35,354 nt of DNA from Allomuricauda sp. (GCA_028284725.1 JANQRD010000265.1:1-35354); one strand, 5' to 3'; counted from the first letter of the stretch, positions 19,596 through 30,032 are shown. Translations and numbers: made by a program. The notes: generated by a model not told the origin, from the letters alone.

Positions 19596-20246
19596 ATGAA
19601 ACAACTTACCTTGACGTGCCTTTTTTTAACTTTTTTTGTGATAAGCATTACCAATGCGCAGAAAATTGCGGTCCTTAAATATGGTGGGGGTGGTGATTGG
19701 TATTCCAACCCGACTGCACTACCCAATCTCATCGAATTCTGCAATAAAAACATCGGCACCAAGATCAACTCCGATCCAGAAACTGTGGAAGTTGGAAACG
19801 TATCCATTTTTCAATATCCCTATCTGCATATGACGGGACATGGGAATGTATTTTTTGCCCAAGAAGAAGCTGAAAACCTCAGAACCTATTTGCTTTCTGG
19901 TGGATTTTTACATATCGATGACAATTACGGCATGGAGCCCTATTTGGTTCGGGAACTGAAAAAGGTTTTCCCCGATAAGCAATTGGAGGAATTGGGAGCC
20001 GACCATCCAATTTTCAGTCAACGGTTTTTGTTCCCCGAAGGCCTTCCCAAAATCCATGAGCACGATGGAAAACGACCCCAGGCGCTTGGTATATTTCACG
20101 AAGGCAGATTGCTGTTATTGTTTACTTTTGAAAGTGACCTTGGCGATGGCTGGGAAGACCCCTCTGTGCACAACGATCCGGAAGAAGTCCGATTAAAAGC
20201 CCTTCGGATGGGTGCCAATATTTTGGAATATGCCTTTAAAAGTTGA
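19596..20246 (+). CDS. DUF4159 domain-containing protein
   Basis: IAVLKYGGGGDWYSNPTALPNLIEF, YPYLHMTGHGNVFF, LRTYLLSGGFLHIDDNYGM. Confidence 0.92.
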   Translation: MKQLTLTCLFLTFFVISITNAQKIAVLKYGGGGDWYSNPTALPNLIEFCNKNIGTKINSDPETVEVGNVSIFQYPYLHMTGHGNVFFAQEEAENLRTYLLSGGFLHIDDNYGMEPYLVRELKKVFPDKQLEELGADHPIFSQRFLFPEGLPKIHEHDGKRPQALGIFHEGRLLLLFTFESDLGDGWEDPSVHNDPEEVRLKALRMGANILEYAFKS

Positions 20247-20249
20247 TTT

Positions 20250-21350
20250 ATGAATTCAAGAATAATTGCCAATGGGATTCTTAGGGCAGTCGCCATCATA
20301 ACCGCAGTAGTCCTTTCAGCCTACTTTCTCTATAAAATACAATCGGTTTTGGCCTATTTGGCCATTGCCGCAGTTATCGCACTATTGGGAAGACCGGTAG
20401 TTCTTTTTTTGAGGCGAAAGTTGAAATTTCCCAATACCCTGGCAGTGATCGTAGCCATGATTTTTATGCTTGGTGTTTTCCTTGGGATTTTGGCTCTTTT
20501 CATTCCATTAATTTCGGAACAGAGTAAGAACCTGTCATTATTGGATATTGAAGCGCTGAAAGCCGATGTGAATACCCTTTACCTGCAGATTCTGGAATAC
20601 TTTGGTGCGACCACCGATAACGTAAACGATTTGATCCACGATTCCGAATTAGAGAAAAATGTCTTGGAAGGCTTGGATTTGAGGTTCATCCCTAATTTCC
20701 TGAACTCCTTTGTCAACACCCTAAGTAATTTCAGCATAGGGTTGTTCTCCGTGCTCTTCATTTCCTTTTTCTTTTTAAAGGACAGCAAATTGTTCCAGAA
20801 CGGTATGTTGATTTTTGTACCGGACGATAAGGAACGAAATTTGGTGAAATCCGTAGACAAGATCAACGGATTGCTTTCAAGATATTTTGCTGGAATTCTG
20901 CTTCAGCTTTTCATTCTTTTTGTCATTTACACCATTGCGCTATTGGTTGTAGGGGTAGAAAATGCCATCGTGATTGCATTTTTGTGTGCCTTGTTCAATA
21001 TCATTCCCTATATAGGTCCAATCATCGGTGGTGCGATAATGGTGACCCTTACCATGACCAGTTTTTTGGGAGCTGATTTCAGTACGGTGATTCTACCAAA
21101 AGCGTTGTATGTGCTCATCGGATTGGTCATTGGGCAGTTGGTGGATAATTTCTTTTCACAGCCCTTCATTTTTTCCACCAGTGTGAAATCCCACCCTTTG
21201 GAAATCTTTTTGGTCATCATCATTGCGGGACTCATTTTTGGCGTTGTGGGAATGGTGGTGGCAGTACCGGGATATACGGCAATAAAGGTCATTTTAAAGG
21301 AATTTCTTGCTGAAAATTCCTTTGTGAAAAAACTGACCAAAAACTTATAG
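20250..21350 (+). CDS. AI-2E family transporter (PerM-like)
   Basis: Multi-TM protein with FNIIPYIGPIIGG, SHPLEIFLVIIIAGLIFGVVGMVVAVPGYTAIKVILKEF. Confidence 0.93.
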   Translation: MNSRIIANGILRAVAIITAVVLSAYFLYKIQSVLAYLAIAAVIALLGRPVVLFLRRKLKFPNTLAVIVAMIFMLGVFLGILALFIPLISEQSKNLSLLDIEALKADVNTLYLQILEYFGATTDNVNDLIHDSELEKNVLEGLDLRFIPNFLNSFVNTLSNFSIGLFSVLFISFFFLKDSKLFQNGMLIFVPDDKERNLVKSVDKINGLLSRYFAGILLQLFILFVIYTIALLVVGVENAIVIAFLCALFNIIPYIGPIIGGAIMVTLTMTSFLGADFSTVILPKALYVLIGLVIGQLVDNFFSQPFIFSTSVKSHPLEIFLVIIIAGLIFGVVGMVVAVPGYTAIKVILKEFLAENSFVKKLTKNL

Positions 21351-21357
21351 TATCAGT

Positions 21358-22536
21358 TTGAATAAATTGATATTAAATACTGGTGTACAAGATTTTATAC
21401 AAAAAAATTGGAATGCTGACATCATGTCAGTTTTGCTCAAAAAACCACTTTTTGAGAGCATTTCCCAAAAAGAGCTGGTAGAGCAGCTTGAAGCGAAGAA
21501 GAAGTGCCGGGAAAAGCTCCCCACCTGGTTCAAAACCACAGGTATCTATTACCCTAATAAATTAAACATCGAGCAAACCAGTTCAGAACAAACTGCACTG
21601 TACAAATCGAGTCTTGTAGCGGGAAAAGTACTGCTGGATGTCACTGGTGGATTTGGGGTGGACAGTTATTACTTTTCCAAAAAAGTTGATTCGGTATTTC
21701 ATTGTGAAATCAATCCAGATTTGAGTGAAATTGCAGCGTATAATTTTAAGGTCTTGGGTCAAAGCAAAATTGACTGTATTGCAAAAGATGGTATTACATT
21801 TCTGAAAGAAACCGACCTTCAATTCGACTGGATTTATGTTGACCCATCCCGAAGGGATGACCTAGCGGGAAAAGTGTTTTTGCTGAAGGATTGTTTGCCT
21901 AACCTTCCCGAACACCTCCCATCCATTTTTGAAAAGACCAACAATGTTTTGGTCAAAACCTCTCCCCTTTTGGACATCTCCCAAGGGATAAAGGAGCTCG
22001 ATGGGGTAAGTGAAATCCATGTGGTTGCCGTAAACAACGAAGTCAAAGAACTATTGTTTGTACTAAGGAAAAATTTTAAAGGTGAGATTTCAGCTACTTG
22101 CATCAATCTTGTAAGAGAGGAAAAGGAAACCTTTAATTTCAAGCTTGAAGAAGAAGCAACAACCGAGGTCGAATTTGGAAGTGCTGGAGAATACCTTTAC
22201 GAACCCAATTCAGCTATCCTGAAATCGGGAGGTTTCAAATCCGTGGCGAATGCATTCCAATTAAAGAAGCTGCATCAACATTCCCATTTATACACTTCGG
22301 ACGAGCTGCTAAATTTTCCAGGGAGAAGTTTCAAGGTTTTGGAGGTCTTGCCCTATTCCAAAAAATCTTTAAAAGCATTGAATCTTGCAAAGGCCAATAT
22401 CACCACGCGCAACTTTCTGCTTTCGGTTTCGGAAATCCGCAAAAAGCACAAGGTCAAAGATGGTGGGGATTTGTATTTATTTTTTACCACAAATCACAAA
22501 GACGACTTAATTGTGGTGAAATGTCAAAAGGCTTAG
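21358..22536 (+). CDS. Class I SAM-dependent methyltransferase with THUMP-like domain, TTG start
   Basis: LLDVTGGFGVDSYYFSKKVDSVFHCEINPDL (SAM motif), FDWIYVDPSRRD, and a C-terminal region resembling THUMP_like. Confidence 0.85.
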   Translation: MNKLILNTGVQDFIQKNWNADIMSVLLKKPLFESISQKELVEQLEAKKKCREKLPTWFKTTGIYYPNKLNIEQTSSEQTALYKSSLVAGKVLLDVTGGFGVDSYYFSKKVDSVFHCEINPDLSEIAAYNFKVLGQSKIDCIAKDGITFLKETDLQFDWIYVDPSRRDDLAGKVFLLKDCLPNLPEHLPSIFEKTNNVLVKTSPLLDISQGIKELDGVSEIHVVAVNNEVKELLFVLRKNFKGEISATCINLVREEKETFNFKLEEEATTEVEFGSAGEYLYEPNSAILKSGGFKSVANAFQLKKLHQHSHLYTSDELLNFPGRSFKVLEVLPYSKKSLKALNLAKANITTRNFLLSVSEIRKKHKVKDGGDLYLFFTTNHKDDLIVVKCQKA

Positions 22537-23255
22537 TTGGGACAATCCCACACAAAATCAGCAATCTTATCGTTGGATCCCGCGGACAAGTTATAGTGCC
22601 ACCATTCCGTACGTATCGACCAAAAACCATATTTTTCCATGGTTTCCTTCAATAACTTTCGGTTCCGAAGCACCTCCTCGGGCAAATCCATGTTATCATG
22701 ATAAGCTCTTTTTCCAAAGAAATCAAAATCCGTTCCCATGTCCAATTCGTTCCCTTCAAAATCCACAAGAGTAATGTCCACAGCACCGCCTTTATTATGG
22801 ATGGATCCTTTCACAGGGTCAGCCACATATTGCGGATTGGGTACAATTTTCCACATTTTGTGCTGGACAGAATTCGGTCGGTAGCAATCAAAAAATTTGA
22901 TTTTTACCCCTTTTTCCATAAACTCCTTATTTACTTCGATAAGTGCTTTTGCCGTTTTTACACGGGTATAGCATTCAGCACAGGGATATACTTTGGCCTT
23001 TAAAAAATTGTTGGTGGTTGCATAGCGCATGTCATACACAAAATCTGCACTAAAATCGGCCAAACGAACAAAGGTAGTATCGGCCAACCCATCAAAAGTC
23101 TTCAATTGTTTTTCAGGAAAATCATGAGAGACGGAATCTACAGCAATCACACTATCACTTTCCGAGCTTCCCAGGGTAACACTGTTGGAAACATTGCTTT
23201 TTTGTTTGCAAGCACAGGCAAAGAGCGTGGTAAGTATCAAAAAATATGTTCTCAT
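22533..23255 (-). CDS. M15 family metallopeptidase (VanX/DdpX-like D-Ala-D-Ala dipeptidase), lipoprotein-like N-terminus
   Basis: DFVYDMRYATTNNFL, FFDCYRPNSVQHKMW, SIHNKGGAVDITLVD, EWWHYNL; N-terminus MRTYFLILTTLFACACKQ. Confidence 0.92.
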   Translation of the reverse strand: MRTYFLILTTLFACACKQKSNVSNSVTLGSSESDSVIAVDSVSHDFPEKQLKTFDGLADTTFVRLADFSADFVYDMRYATTNNFLKAKVYPCAECYTRVKTAKALIEVNKEFMEKGVKIKFFDCYRPNSVQHKMWKIVPNPQYVADPVKGSIHNKGGAVDITLVDFEGNELDMGTDFDFFGKRAYHDNMDLPEEVLRNRKLLKETMEKYGFWSIRTEWWHYNLSAGSNDKIADFVWDCPN

Positions 23256-23983
23256 CAATTTCTTTTTTGTTGATTGAACCAAACGTACAAAGAATCTGTT
23301 GTATATGCTCTTTCCCAAGAATTATGTCCTACTCCCTTGTATCGGGTGTATTGAACATCATAATCCATTGCCTTAAGCTTGGCTACCATTTTATCCGATT
23401 CCTCCACGGGGATTACCGGATCCTGATCACCATGAAATACCCATATGGGCAGCTTTTTATCAATCCAATGGGCGTAAGGTAAAGGCGCCATGCCGCAAAC
23501 CACCGCCATGGCGGCAAACTTATTTGGATATTGGGTGACCAGCTCCCAAGAGGCGCTTCCACCCCTACTGAGGCCGGTTAAATAAATCCTGTCCTTATCA
23601 ACTCTGTTCTCCTCGACAACCGAATCCAGCAACTTTACTACCGCGTGGGTATTCCACCATTTGCGCTTATGCGGATTTTGGGGTGCCAATACCAAAAAGG
23701 GAAATTGTTTTCCCTCGACCAAAAGTTTTGGCGGTCCATTTTTTTTGATTTCATCCAAAGCAGCACCAGATTCTCCGCCTCCGTGTAAGAACAATAGCAG
23801 TCCGTATTCTTTATTGGGATTGGAATCATATTCAGCCGGATAATACAGGTAATACCTGAGATTTTCAGTGGTAACGGTCTGCAATTCATCCTCAATAAGA
23901 TTGGACTGCGCAGAGCAACTTTGATTGCTAATCAACAAAAAAGCACAGGCGATGAAGGTCAAGATTTTGGTGGTATTATGCAT
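23255..23983 (-). CDS. Prolyl-oligopeptidase/PHB-depolymerase-like alpha/beta hydrolase, likely lipoprotein
   Basis: LLLFLHGGGESG, IYLTGLSRGGSASWEL (GxSxG), WVFHGDQDPVIPVEES, GVGHNSWERAY. Start MHNTTKILTFIACAFLLISNQSC at 23983. Confidence 0.9.
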   Translation of the reverse strand: MHNTTKILTFIACAFLLISNQSCSAQSNLIEDELQTVTTENLRYYLYYPAEYDSNPNKEYGLLLFLHGGGESGAALDEIKKNGPPKLLVEGKQFPFLVLAPQNPHKRKWWNTHAVVKLLDSVVEENRVDKDRIYLTGLSRGGSASWELVTQYPNKFAAMAVVCGMAPLPYAHWIDKKLPIWVFHGDQDPVIPVEESDKMVAKLKAMDYDVQYTRYKGVGHNSWERAYTTDSLYVWFNQQKRN

Positions 23984-24078
23984 CAAACTATTTTTCTCTA
24001 AAAATAGCAAACTTAGCGGTCTGCTCAACGAACTGAAAATCTGAAACAGAAGGAGAATTCAAAATTTAAGCCACTCCA

Positions 24079-25161
24079 TCAATCGTTCAAGTTGTATTTT
24101 CCTAACACCTCATTCCATGAGACATCCTGAATCCTGCTAATAACAGCTTGGTTTATTTGCTCAAAATTAGATTGGGATTTCGGCATAATAAAACTGCGGT
24201 ATTGCCGATTGAAATTTATGGGCAGTAGCTGTGTTTTGTTTTCCAATTGGTTGCTCCGAATCAGATATTCCAAAGTGCCCCTGTCGTAGACCAGCGCGTT
24301 GACCTCCTTTCTTGCCAAAGCCCTAAGGGCTTGGAGCGGACTTGTGTACACCTTATAGGGTTGCTTTCCCTGCCCAACAAGGAAATCCTGACCTCCCGAT
24401 GCCCCAACCACTCCTATTCTTTCAAGGGTAAGCAAATCTTCCAGACTGTTGATCTTGGCCTCCAAAGTGTTCACGGTAAGCGTTGATGCTATGGTCGCTG
24501 TAAAACTGGATATAATGATCACCGCGGTGAACATCCAAATAATGGCGATCGACTTTCCCAAATTGGTCTTTGGTGCCTTGTCGCCGTAGCCAACGGTTGT
24601 CATTGTTACGGCCGACCACCAAAGTCCATCGAAAAGTCCCCAAAGGCCAGGTCTAAATTGGAACTTGTTGTGCCTTCGTTCCACAAACCACAAAATAGTT
24701 CCGAAAAAAAGTAAGATGAGCAGCAATAGTAAAACGACCTTAAGAAAATCCTTGGAAAAAAAGTTCCCCACAAAAATCTGAAACTGATTTCTACTGGATG
24801 TCGTAATGGCCACCCCTATACTTGAAATGTAAAAAGGCTGGGTGACCGCGAATTTTTCAATCCGTTGGGGACTGTTTGCCAATGGGTTGATGGAAATATC
24901 AATTTCGTTATAGTCCAACGCACGGATCATCCCAATATCGTCATTGAAAGTCTTATAACGGAAGGGCTGCTGTATTTCATGGGCAATTTCTTCCCATAGA
25001 TCAATGGAAAGTCCCTTGTAATCTTCAGAGCCTTCTTGGATAATAAATGGTGGATCAACATGAATACCCACTAACATGGTGTCCCTTAGTTTATCCTGCG
25101 AAAAAACCGCCATCGAAACCAAAAGCACAACAAAAATCGTTATGTTCTTTTTTTTCATCAT
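24079..25161 (-). CDS. Prokaryotic ionotropic glutamate-receptor-like (GluR0-type) potassium channel
   Basis: Signal peptide; SBP_bac_3-like S1 ([14 protein letters not shown]...[13 protein letters not shown]...[16 protein letters not shown]); TM1 [26 protein letters not shown]-loop [19 protein letters not shown]2 with [12 protein letters not shown]; then S2 ([22 protein letters not shown]...). Confidence 0.9.
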   Translation of the reverse strand: MMKKKNITIFVVLLVSMAVFSQDKLRDTMLVGIHVDPPFIIQEGSEDYKGLSIDLWEEIAHEIQQPFRYKTFNDDIGMIRALDYNEIDISINPLANSPQRIEKFAVTQPFYISSIGVAITTSSRNQFQIFVGNFFSKDFLKVVLLLLLILLFFGTILWFVERRHNKFQFRPGLWGLFDGLWWSAVTMTTVGYGDKAPKTNLGKSIAIIWMFTAVIIISSFTATIASTLTVNTLEAKINSLEDLLTLERIGVVGASGGQDFLVGQGKQPYKVYTSPLQALRALARKEVNALVYDRGTLEYLIRSNQLENKTQLLPINFNRQYRSFIMPKSQSNFEQINQAVISRIQDVSWNEVLGKYNLND

Positions 25162-28112
25162 GAAACTTCCAAATCTCCGATAACGTTCGTTGCCAAAAAG
25201 GTCGCTAATATTTGCAAAAGGGTGAAATGCCTCTCGGAAAAGGTATTTTTGGAACTTCCGTAAATGCAGAGCACCAAAATCTTTCCACTCTCTTGTTCAA
25301 AAGGAATATAAATTCTGGAGGGACGTCCTCCATCATTTTTTTGAGCAATGTACTGACCGGCCTCCTTGCTATAATCTCCTAATAGCAGCGATTTGTTGGC
25401 AACCAATACATAACTGACCATGTTTTCTTTTTCGTTGAATTCTTCTTCGCGTTTTTGAAGCTCATCATTATTGATGCGATAACCCAAATATTTAATTGTC
25501 TCCTTATGACGTTGTGCCAATTCGAAAGCAGCTATTCCAGTGGGTTGTTCCAACAACTTGTTAAGGACAGGCATAATGGTTGCCCATGTGCTTTTGGAAG
25601 GAATTTGCCTTAGCAGTCGAGACAACAGATAAACGTTTGTGCCTGTCTGTTTTATTTCTTCCTGTTGATTCTGCAATTGATTTGATTGCTTGTTTAAAGC
25701 TGCTTCCTTCGCGTCTAGTTCGTCCTGTTTTTGATTTAAGGCCAACTGAAGTCCTTTTGTTTTTGACAATACCCGGATTCGAACATAATACCAGAAGAAC
25801 AACACTCCGGCAATAACTAAAAGGCCAATACCCCAAAACGTCTTGAACCAGGGCCTTGTAACCGTAAAATCTATGCCTAAAGGTTCACTCCATTGATACC
25901 CCCCGGGTTGTTGTGTCCGCACCAAAAGCGTATATGCCCCACCCGAAAGTTGATTTAGCTTCAGCTCAGGTTCACGGAACGCTATTGACCATGGAATGTT
26001 CACTGCCTCATCCATAGGTGTTGCTTTGGAGTACATTTTATATTGATATAGATTTTCGGTTCCGGGAAAGGAAATTGGAACGAGTCCAAACCGTACTTCT
26101 GTGGATTCCGGAAATGCCAAATTTTTCAAATCCGATATTGATTGCTGATTTACATGAAATGTTTCCAGTATGGGGCTTTTGGACACCAATGGCTGTGGAT
26201 TGGACTGAAAGGAGTAGACCGCACCTTCGGCCGTTCCAATCCATATGCGACCTTCGCCGTCAGAGATCATACTTCGATACGAGGTAACCTTAGAGGGAGT
26301 TCCACTGTTCTCATCAAAAACCACATAATTCCCTTCTGAATCGAGATGAATTACCCCACTGGTATCCGTCGCCAACCAAAGGTTACCATCAGGAAGGGAA
26401 CAGACGGACCTCACTTCCTCCTTGGTCAAATCGCCCAAATGAATCCGTTGTATACGCTCCGTATCGTATTTTAATAGGCCATCAGTCGTGCCCATCCAAA
26501 CAATTCCGGTGTCATCCACCGCTATATCGTGAACCTCAAAATTAGTACTCACCGTAAAAGGAAAATCAAGGCTTTTATCCTCAAAGTTTCCTGTTTTTGG
26601 ATTGTACTTATACAAATAATGCTCACTTCCGATACCTGCAGCATATAATTCTGAACGACCTCCTTCGTCCAAAACAAGAATACGGGTTTTCAATCCTTTT
26701 TCCAGGCCATATTCGCGTAAGTTCCCATGATTATCTATCATCCCAACACCTGTAATGGGTTTATCCGACGGCGCTTGACAAAACCATGTATTCCCCGAAT
26801 GGTCACTGAAAAGATAAAATATCCCTCCGCCCCTATTGCTTAAATCATAGCTGGTTGAAGGTCTTCCATCTTTATAGTGAAGCAGATCGCCATCTGATGT
26901 TCCGTACCATATGTTGTCCTTCCAATTGCTAATTCCGGTTACCTTGTTGAGTCCTTTAAGCACCTCAAATTGAATACCGGATCCAGAGTGGTTGACCAAA
27001 TTGACATCGCTGTGGGAGATGAGCACCTTATTTTCTTTCGTACTGCAGATACTGAACACATTATCGTGAGGCATTCCGGAAACGCTTTGAAAGTAACTTG
27101 AGCCCAACATGCCCAGACCCTGTACCGTGCTCACCCAAATATCGCCGCCAGATCGAATCTGGCTTGGAGTAAAATAAAGATGCTGAATCTCACTAAAAGG
27201 CAACTCTTCTATGCGATGGGGATCGTTGGAGCCGAATACTTTTTTAAGGGAGTTGGAGGTGCTATTGTAATCTAGGATGTACAGTCCGTCGTTTGAGTTC
27301 ACGAAAAATGTTCCGTTCTTGTCCTCAGCAATAAGGGAGAAGACTTTACCATTTCGGCCAATTTCGGTCTGGGTCACAACGTTTCGGTTGGCATCCATTG
27401 TCCATTTTAAAATTCGATCACCAACCATCCAAAATGTATCTCCTGAGATCAAAAAATGATTAATGCCTTGAACCGATGAGTGTTTTTTGAAGTCCCCTGA
27501 TGCCTCATCAAAGTAATAGAGACCTTGATTTTGAAGAAGTGCCCAAACGGTTCCATATTTATCTTCTGCCAACGTACTTCTTTCTGGAAATTGGTTTTCA
27601 TCAAAAGAAAGTCTGCGTCCCTTTCCATTGGCTTCCAATAGGTAAAGCCCCGCTTTTCGTTGTCCAATCCAAATTCTGTCTTTGGAATCCATAAAAAATC
27701 CGTGGGGGTATTCAAATGCTGAGTCGAGATCCGTTTCCAAGAACGGTTCTACCTGTACTTCATTCAGCTTATAAAATAATTTATGGAGCCCTTCGTCGTT
27801 GGCAAACAACAACGTATCCTTTTTCCAATGGGAAATGGAATTGATATACCTGCTTTTCAAATGGGTGTTGAAATCCTCGAACCGCAGACCGTTATAGCGA
27901 AAAAGACCTTCATCCGAAGCAATCCAAATGTATTCCCTCGAATCTGACGTTACTTGATTTACCTTACTGAAAGGAACCCCTTCACCATGAAACAAGGTGT
28001 ACTGAAATTTTTGCGCAAAACCCACGGTAAGGAAGCAAAAGAAAATATAAAAACATCGAGGAAGGCGCACCTTGCTTTGGATTGGTTGGAACTTAAAGAT
28101 ATAAAAAGGCAC
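25158..28112 (-). CDS. Reg_prop/Y_Y_Y two-component-regulator-type beta-propeller sensor with one TM, coiled coil and C-terminal GAF-like domain
   Basis: Repeats such as [57 protein letters not shown] and [21 protein letters not shown]-like segment; [25 protein letters not shown]-terminal region ...[47 protein letters not shown]. Confidence 0.87.
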   Translation of the reverse strand: MPFYIFKFQPIQSKVRLPRCFYIFFCFLTVGFAQKFQYTLFHGEGVPFSKVNQVTSDSREYIWIASDEGLFRYNGLRFEDFNTHLKSRYINSISHWKKDTLLFANDEGLHKLFYKLNEVQVEPFLETDLDSAFEYPHGFFMDSKDRIWIGQRKAGLYLLEANGKGRRLSFDENQFPERSTLAEDKYGTVWALLQNQGLYYFDEASGDFKKHSSVQGINHFLISGDTFWMVGDRILKWTMDANRNVVTQTEIGRNGKVFSLIAEDKNGTFFVNSNDGLYILDYNSTSNSLKKVFGSNDPHRIEELPFSEIQHLYFTPSQIRSGGDIWVSTVQGLGMLGSSYFQSVSGMPHDNVFSICSTKENKVLISHSDVNLVNHSGSGIQFEVLKGLNKVTGISNWKDNIWYGTSDGDLLHYKDGRPSTSYDLSNRGGGIFYLFSDHSGNTWFCQAPSDKPITGVGMIDNHGNLREYGLEKGLKTRILVLDEGGRSELYAAGIGSEHYLYKYNPKTGNFEDKSLDFPFTVSTNFEVHDIAVDDTGIVWMGTTDGLLKYDTERIQRIHLGDLTKEEVRSVCSLPDGNLWLATDTSGVIHLDSEGNYVVFDENSGTPSKVTSYRSMISDGEGRIWIGTAEGAVYSFQSNPQPLVSKSPILETFHVNQQSISDLKNLAFPESTEVRFGLVPISFPGTENLYQYKMYSKATPMDEAVNIPWSIAFREPELKLNQLSGGAYTLLVRTQQPGGYQWSEPLGIDFTVTRPWFKTFWGIGLLVIAGVLFFWYYVRIRVLSKTKGLQLALNQKQDELDAKEAALNKQSNQLQNQQEEIKQTGTNVYLLSRLLRQIPSKSTWATIMPVLNKLLEQPTGIAAFELAQRHKETIKYLGYRINNDELQKREEEFNEKENMVSYVLVANKSLLLGDYSKEAGQYIAQKNDGGRPSRIYIPFEQESGKILVLCIYGSSKNTFSERHFTLLQILATFLATNVIGDLEVS

Positions 28113-28195
28113 GCAATCTTCATGGATTAAGCAATTCCACTAGCTTGGAACGATACCTTTTCAGGATTTAAAATCGCAATAATGTACAATGATTC

Positions 28196-28214
28196 AGGCC
28201 AAAATATTTGGCCT
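28196..28214. repeat. Perfect inverted repeat (operator or terminator-like hairpin)
   Basis: AGGCCAAA-ATA-TTTGGCCT, 8-bp arms with 3-nt centre, between the NT5C stop (28247) and the propeller start (28112). Confidence 0.6.
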
Positions 28215-28246
28215 ATCACTTTTATTTCCAACAAATTGATGAAATG

Positions 28247-28768
28247 CTATAAAAGTTTTTCCGCGATTTCCCGCCAGGTATTGGCCCGTTCAAAACCGTT
28301 GGAGTATATATTGTGTGGAGAGGAGAACATAATGGATCTTCCATCAAAAGTTTCGAGATTATATGAGCGATCATCGATAAGCACATCACCTTTTAAAATG
28401 AATTTATGCCCACAAAGGATTCGTTTTTGCCATGGTATAAATGGAAAATGTTCGTCCAACCAATCGGATTTTTCCTTTAAGGAATTGGGAAATTGCATGG
28501 CTGCGGAAGCTATATACACTTCGTATTTATCATTCAATTCGGCCAATACTTCTTGACTTTCAGGTATGACTTTTAAATCCTTGAAAAAACCGATTTGCCA
28601 AGCATGGTCCTTTATACTTTGCTGATGTTCTTTGGGAACGCACTGCCAAGCCTCCTTTCCAAAGCATTCTTCCAAAGTAAGCGATGCGTTAAATTCTTTG
28701 TTATATATTTCCACGTGTGCCCCATAGGTGTCGGCCAACACCTCATCCATATCTACAAACAGTGTCAT
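28247..28768 (-). CDS. 5'(3')-deoxyribonucleotidase (NT5C family, HAD superfamily)
   Basis: MTLFVDMDEVLADTYG (DxDxV), IASAAMQFPNSLKEKSDWLDEHFPFIPWQKRILCGHK, VLIDDRSYNLETF. Confidence 0.9.
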   Translation of the reverse strand: MTLFVDMDEVLADTYGAHVEIYNKEFNASLTLEECFGKEAWQCVPKEHQQSIKDHAWQIGFFKDLKVIPESQEVLAELNDKYEVYIASAAMQFPNSLKEKSDWLDEHFPFIPWQKRILCGHKFILKGDVLIDDRSYNLETFDGRSIMFSSPHNIYSNGFERANTWREIAEKLL

Positions 28769-28853
28769 TTTCTCAAATTGAAGGGTTGAAGGAATAAAAA
28801 ACTTGGGGATTTACAAACCTTTACTTGAAAAATAATTTAAAATTAACCTGAGT

Positions 28854-29888
28854 CTATTGGCCAACGAACCCCATTATCCTTTTTGTGGATTCCCTTTCAA
28901 TTAAACTCGTCTTGACCAATTTAGTTGTATAAGGCATTTCCCCATCGTATTCGATACGATCTATAAGGATGTTGGCAGCAAGTTCCCCTATGTACTTTCC
29001 ATGCTGGCTTACCATGGTCAGCGCAGGAGAAACATATTTGGAAAGTCGACCATTGGTGAATCCAACAATAGAAATTTGATCAGGTACCTCAATGGCTTTT
29101 GATTTCAGAATGTTCAGTGTGTCCACAGCAGTTATCTCATCGAGGGCTATGATGGCATCTATTTTTTCATCAGCAACAAGTAGCGATATCAAAAGTTGCA
29201 TGTCATCATCCTTACCCACGTTCACTACATGTCGTTCACTATATTCAATGCCATTTTCACTTAGGGCTTTTTTATATCCTTCTACCCTTAGTTTACCTAC
29301 ACTGGAGTTGTAGATAGTAGAAATAATCGCGATTTGCTTGCACCCAGTTTTTAATAAGTGTTTGGTAGTATTATACCCTGCTTCAAAATCGTCAACTACC
29401 ACCTTGTCGCAGTTTACTTTTTCAGATACCCTATCGAACATGACCATTGGGATCTGGCTATCCATAAAATCTTGAAGATGGGCAATATCCCCTTTGCCTT
29501 GCGTCTCTTCGGAAAGGGAAAGAATAAGCCCATCCACGGTTCCAGAATTAAGCAATTCCATGGTCTGGCGTTCTTTTAAATACGATTCGTCTGAAATGCA
29601 ACTGATAATACTATACCCCCTTCCATTTGCTGTTTTCTCTATTCCATAAAACACCTGTGTGAAAAAATAATTTAAAATATTGGGCACGATCACACCGATG
29701 GTCTTGGTGCTTCTTTTAAGCAAACTCAATGCTATTTGATTGGGCTTGTAGTGATTTTCCCTGGCAAATTCCTGGATTTTTGCTTTTAAATCCTCGCTGA
29801 TTTCGTGGCTATCGTTGATTGCCTTGGAAACAGTGGAAATGGAAACCCCAAAATTAGCGGCTATATCTTTTAAGGTGATTTTTTTCAT
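28854..29888 (-). CDS. LacI family transcriptional regulator
   Basis: TLKDIAANFGVSISTVSKAINDSHEISEDLKAKIQEFARENHYKPNQIALSLLKRSTKTIGVIVPNI (LacI HTH and periplasmic-binding-protein-like core). Confidence 0.96.
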   Translation of the reverse strand: MKKITLKDIAANFGVSISTVSKAINDSHEISEDLKAKIQEFARENHYKPNQIALSLLKRSTKTIGVIVPNILNYFFTQVFYGIEKTANGRGYSIISCISDESYLKERQTMELLNSGTVDGLILSLSEETQGKGDIAHLQDFMDSQIPMVMFDRVSEKVNCDKVVVDDFEAGYNTTKHLLKTGCKQIAIISTIYNSSVGKLRVEGYKKALSENGIEYSERHVVNVGKDDDMQLLISLLVADEKIDAIIALDEITAVDTLNILKSKAIEVPDQISIVGFTNGRLSKYVSPALTMVSQHGKYIGELAANILIDRIEYDGEMPYTTKLVKTSLIERESTKRIMGFVGQ

Positions 29889-30032
29889 GACCGTTGTATA
29901 AATGAATACATAACAGCTCTCTTTAGGTATATCTCATCTACCAATAAACAGCAGGTTAAGAAGCTTTTACACATCATATAGCACTTTACAATTTCCTTCT
30001 CTTTTTAAAACATATTTCTTGTTGGTTATAAT

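Noticed and set aside
19557-19604. 16-aa N-terminal extension of DUF1223
   Set aside because: Overlaps the DUF4159 start and the putative promoter; MFKKIIIPS is the natural signal-peptide start.
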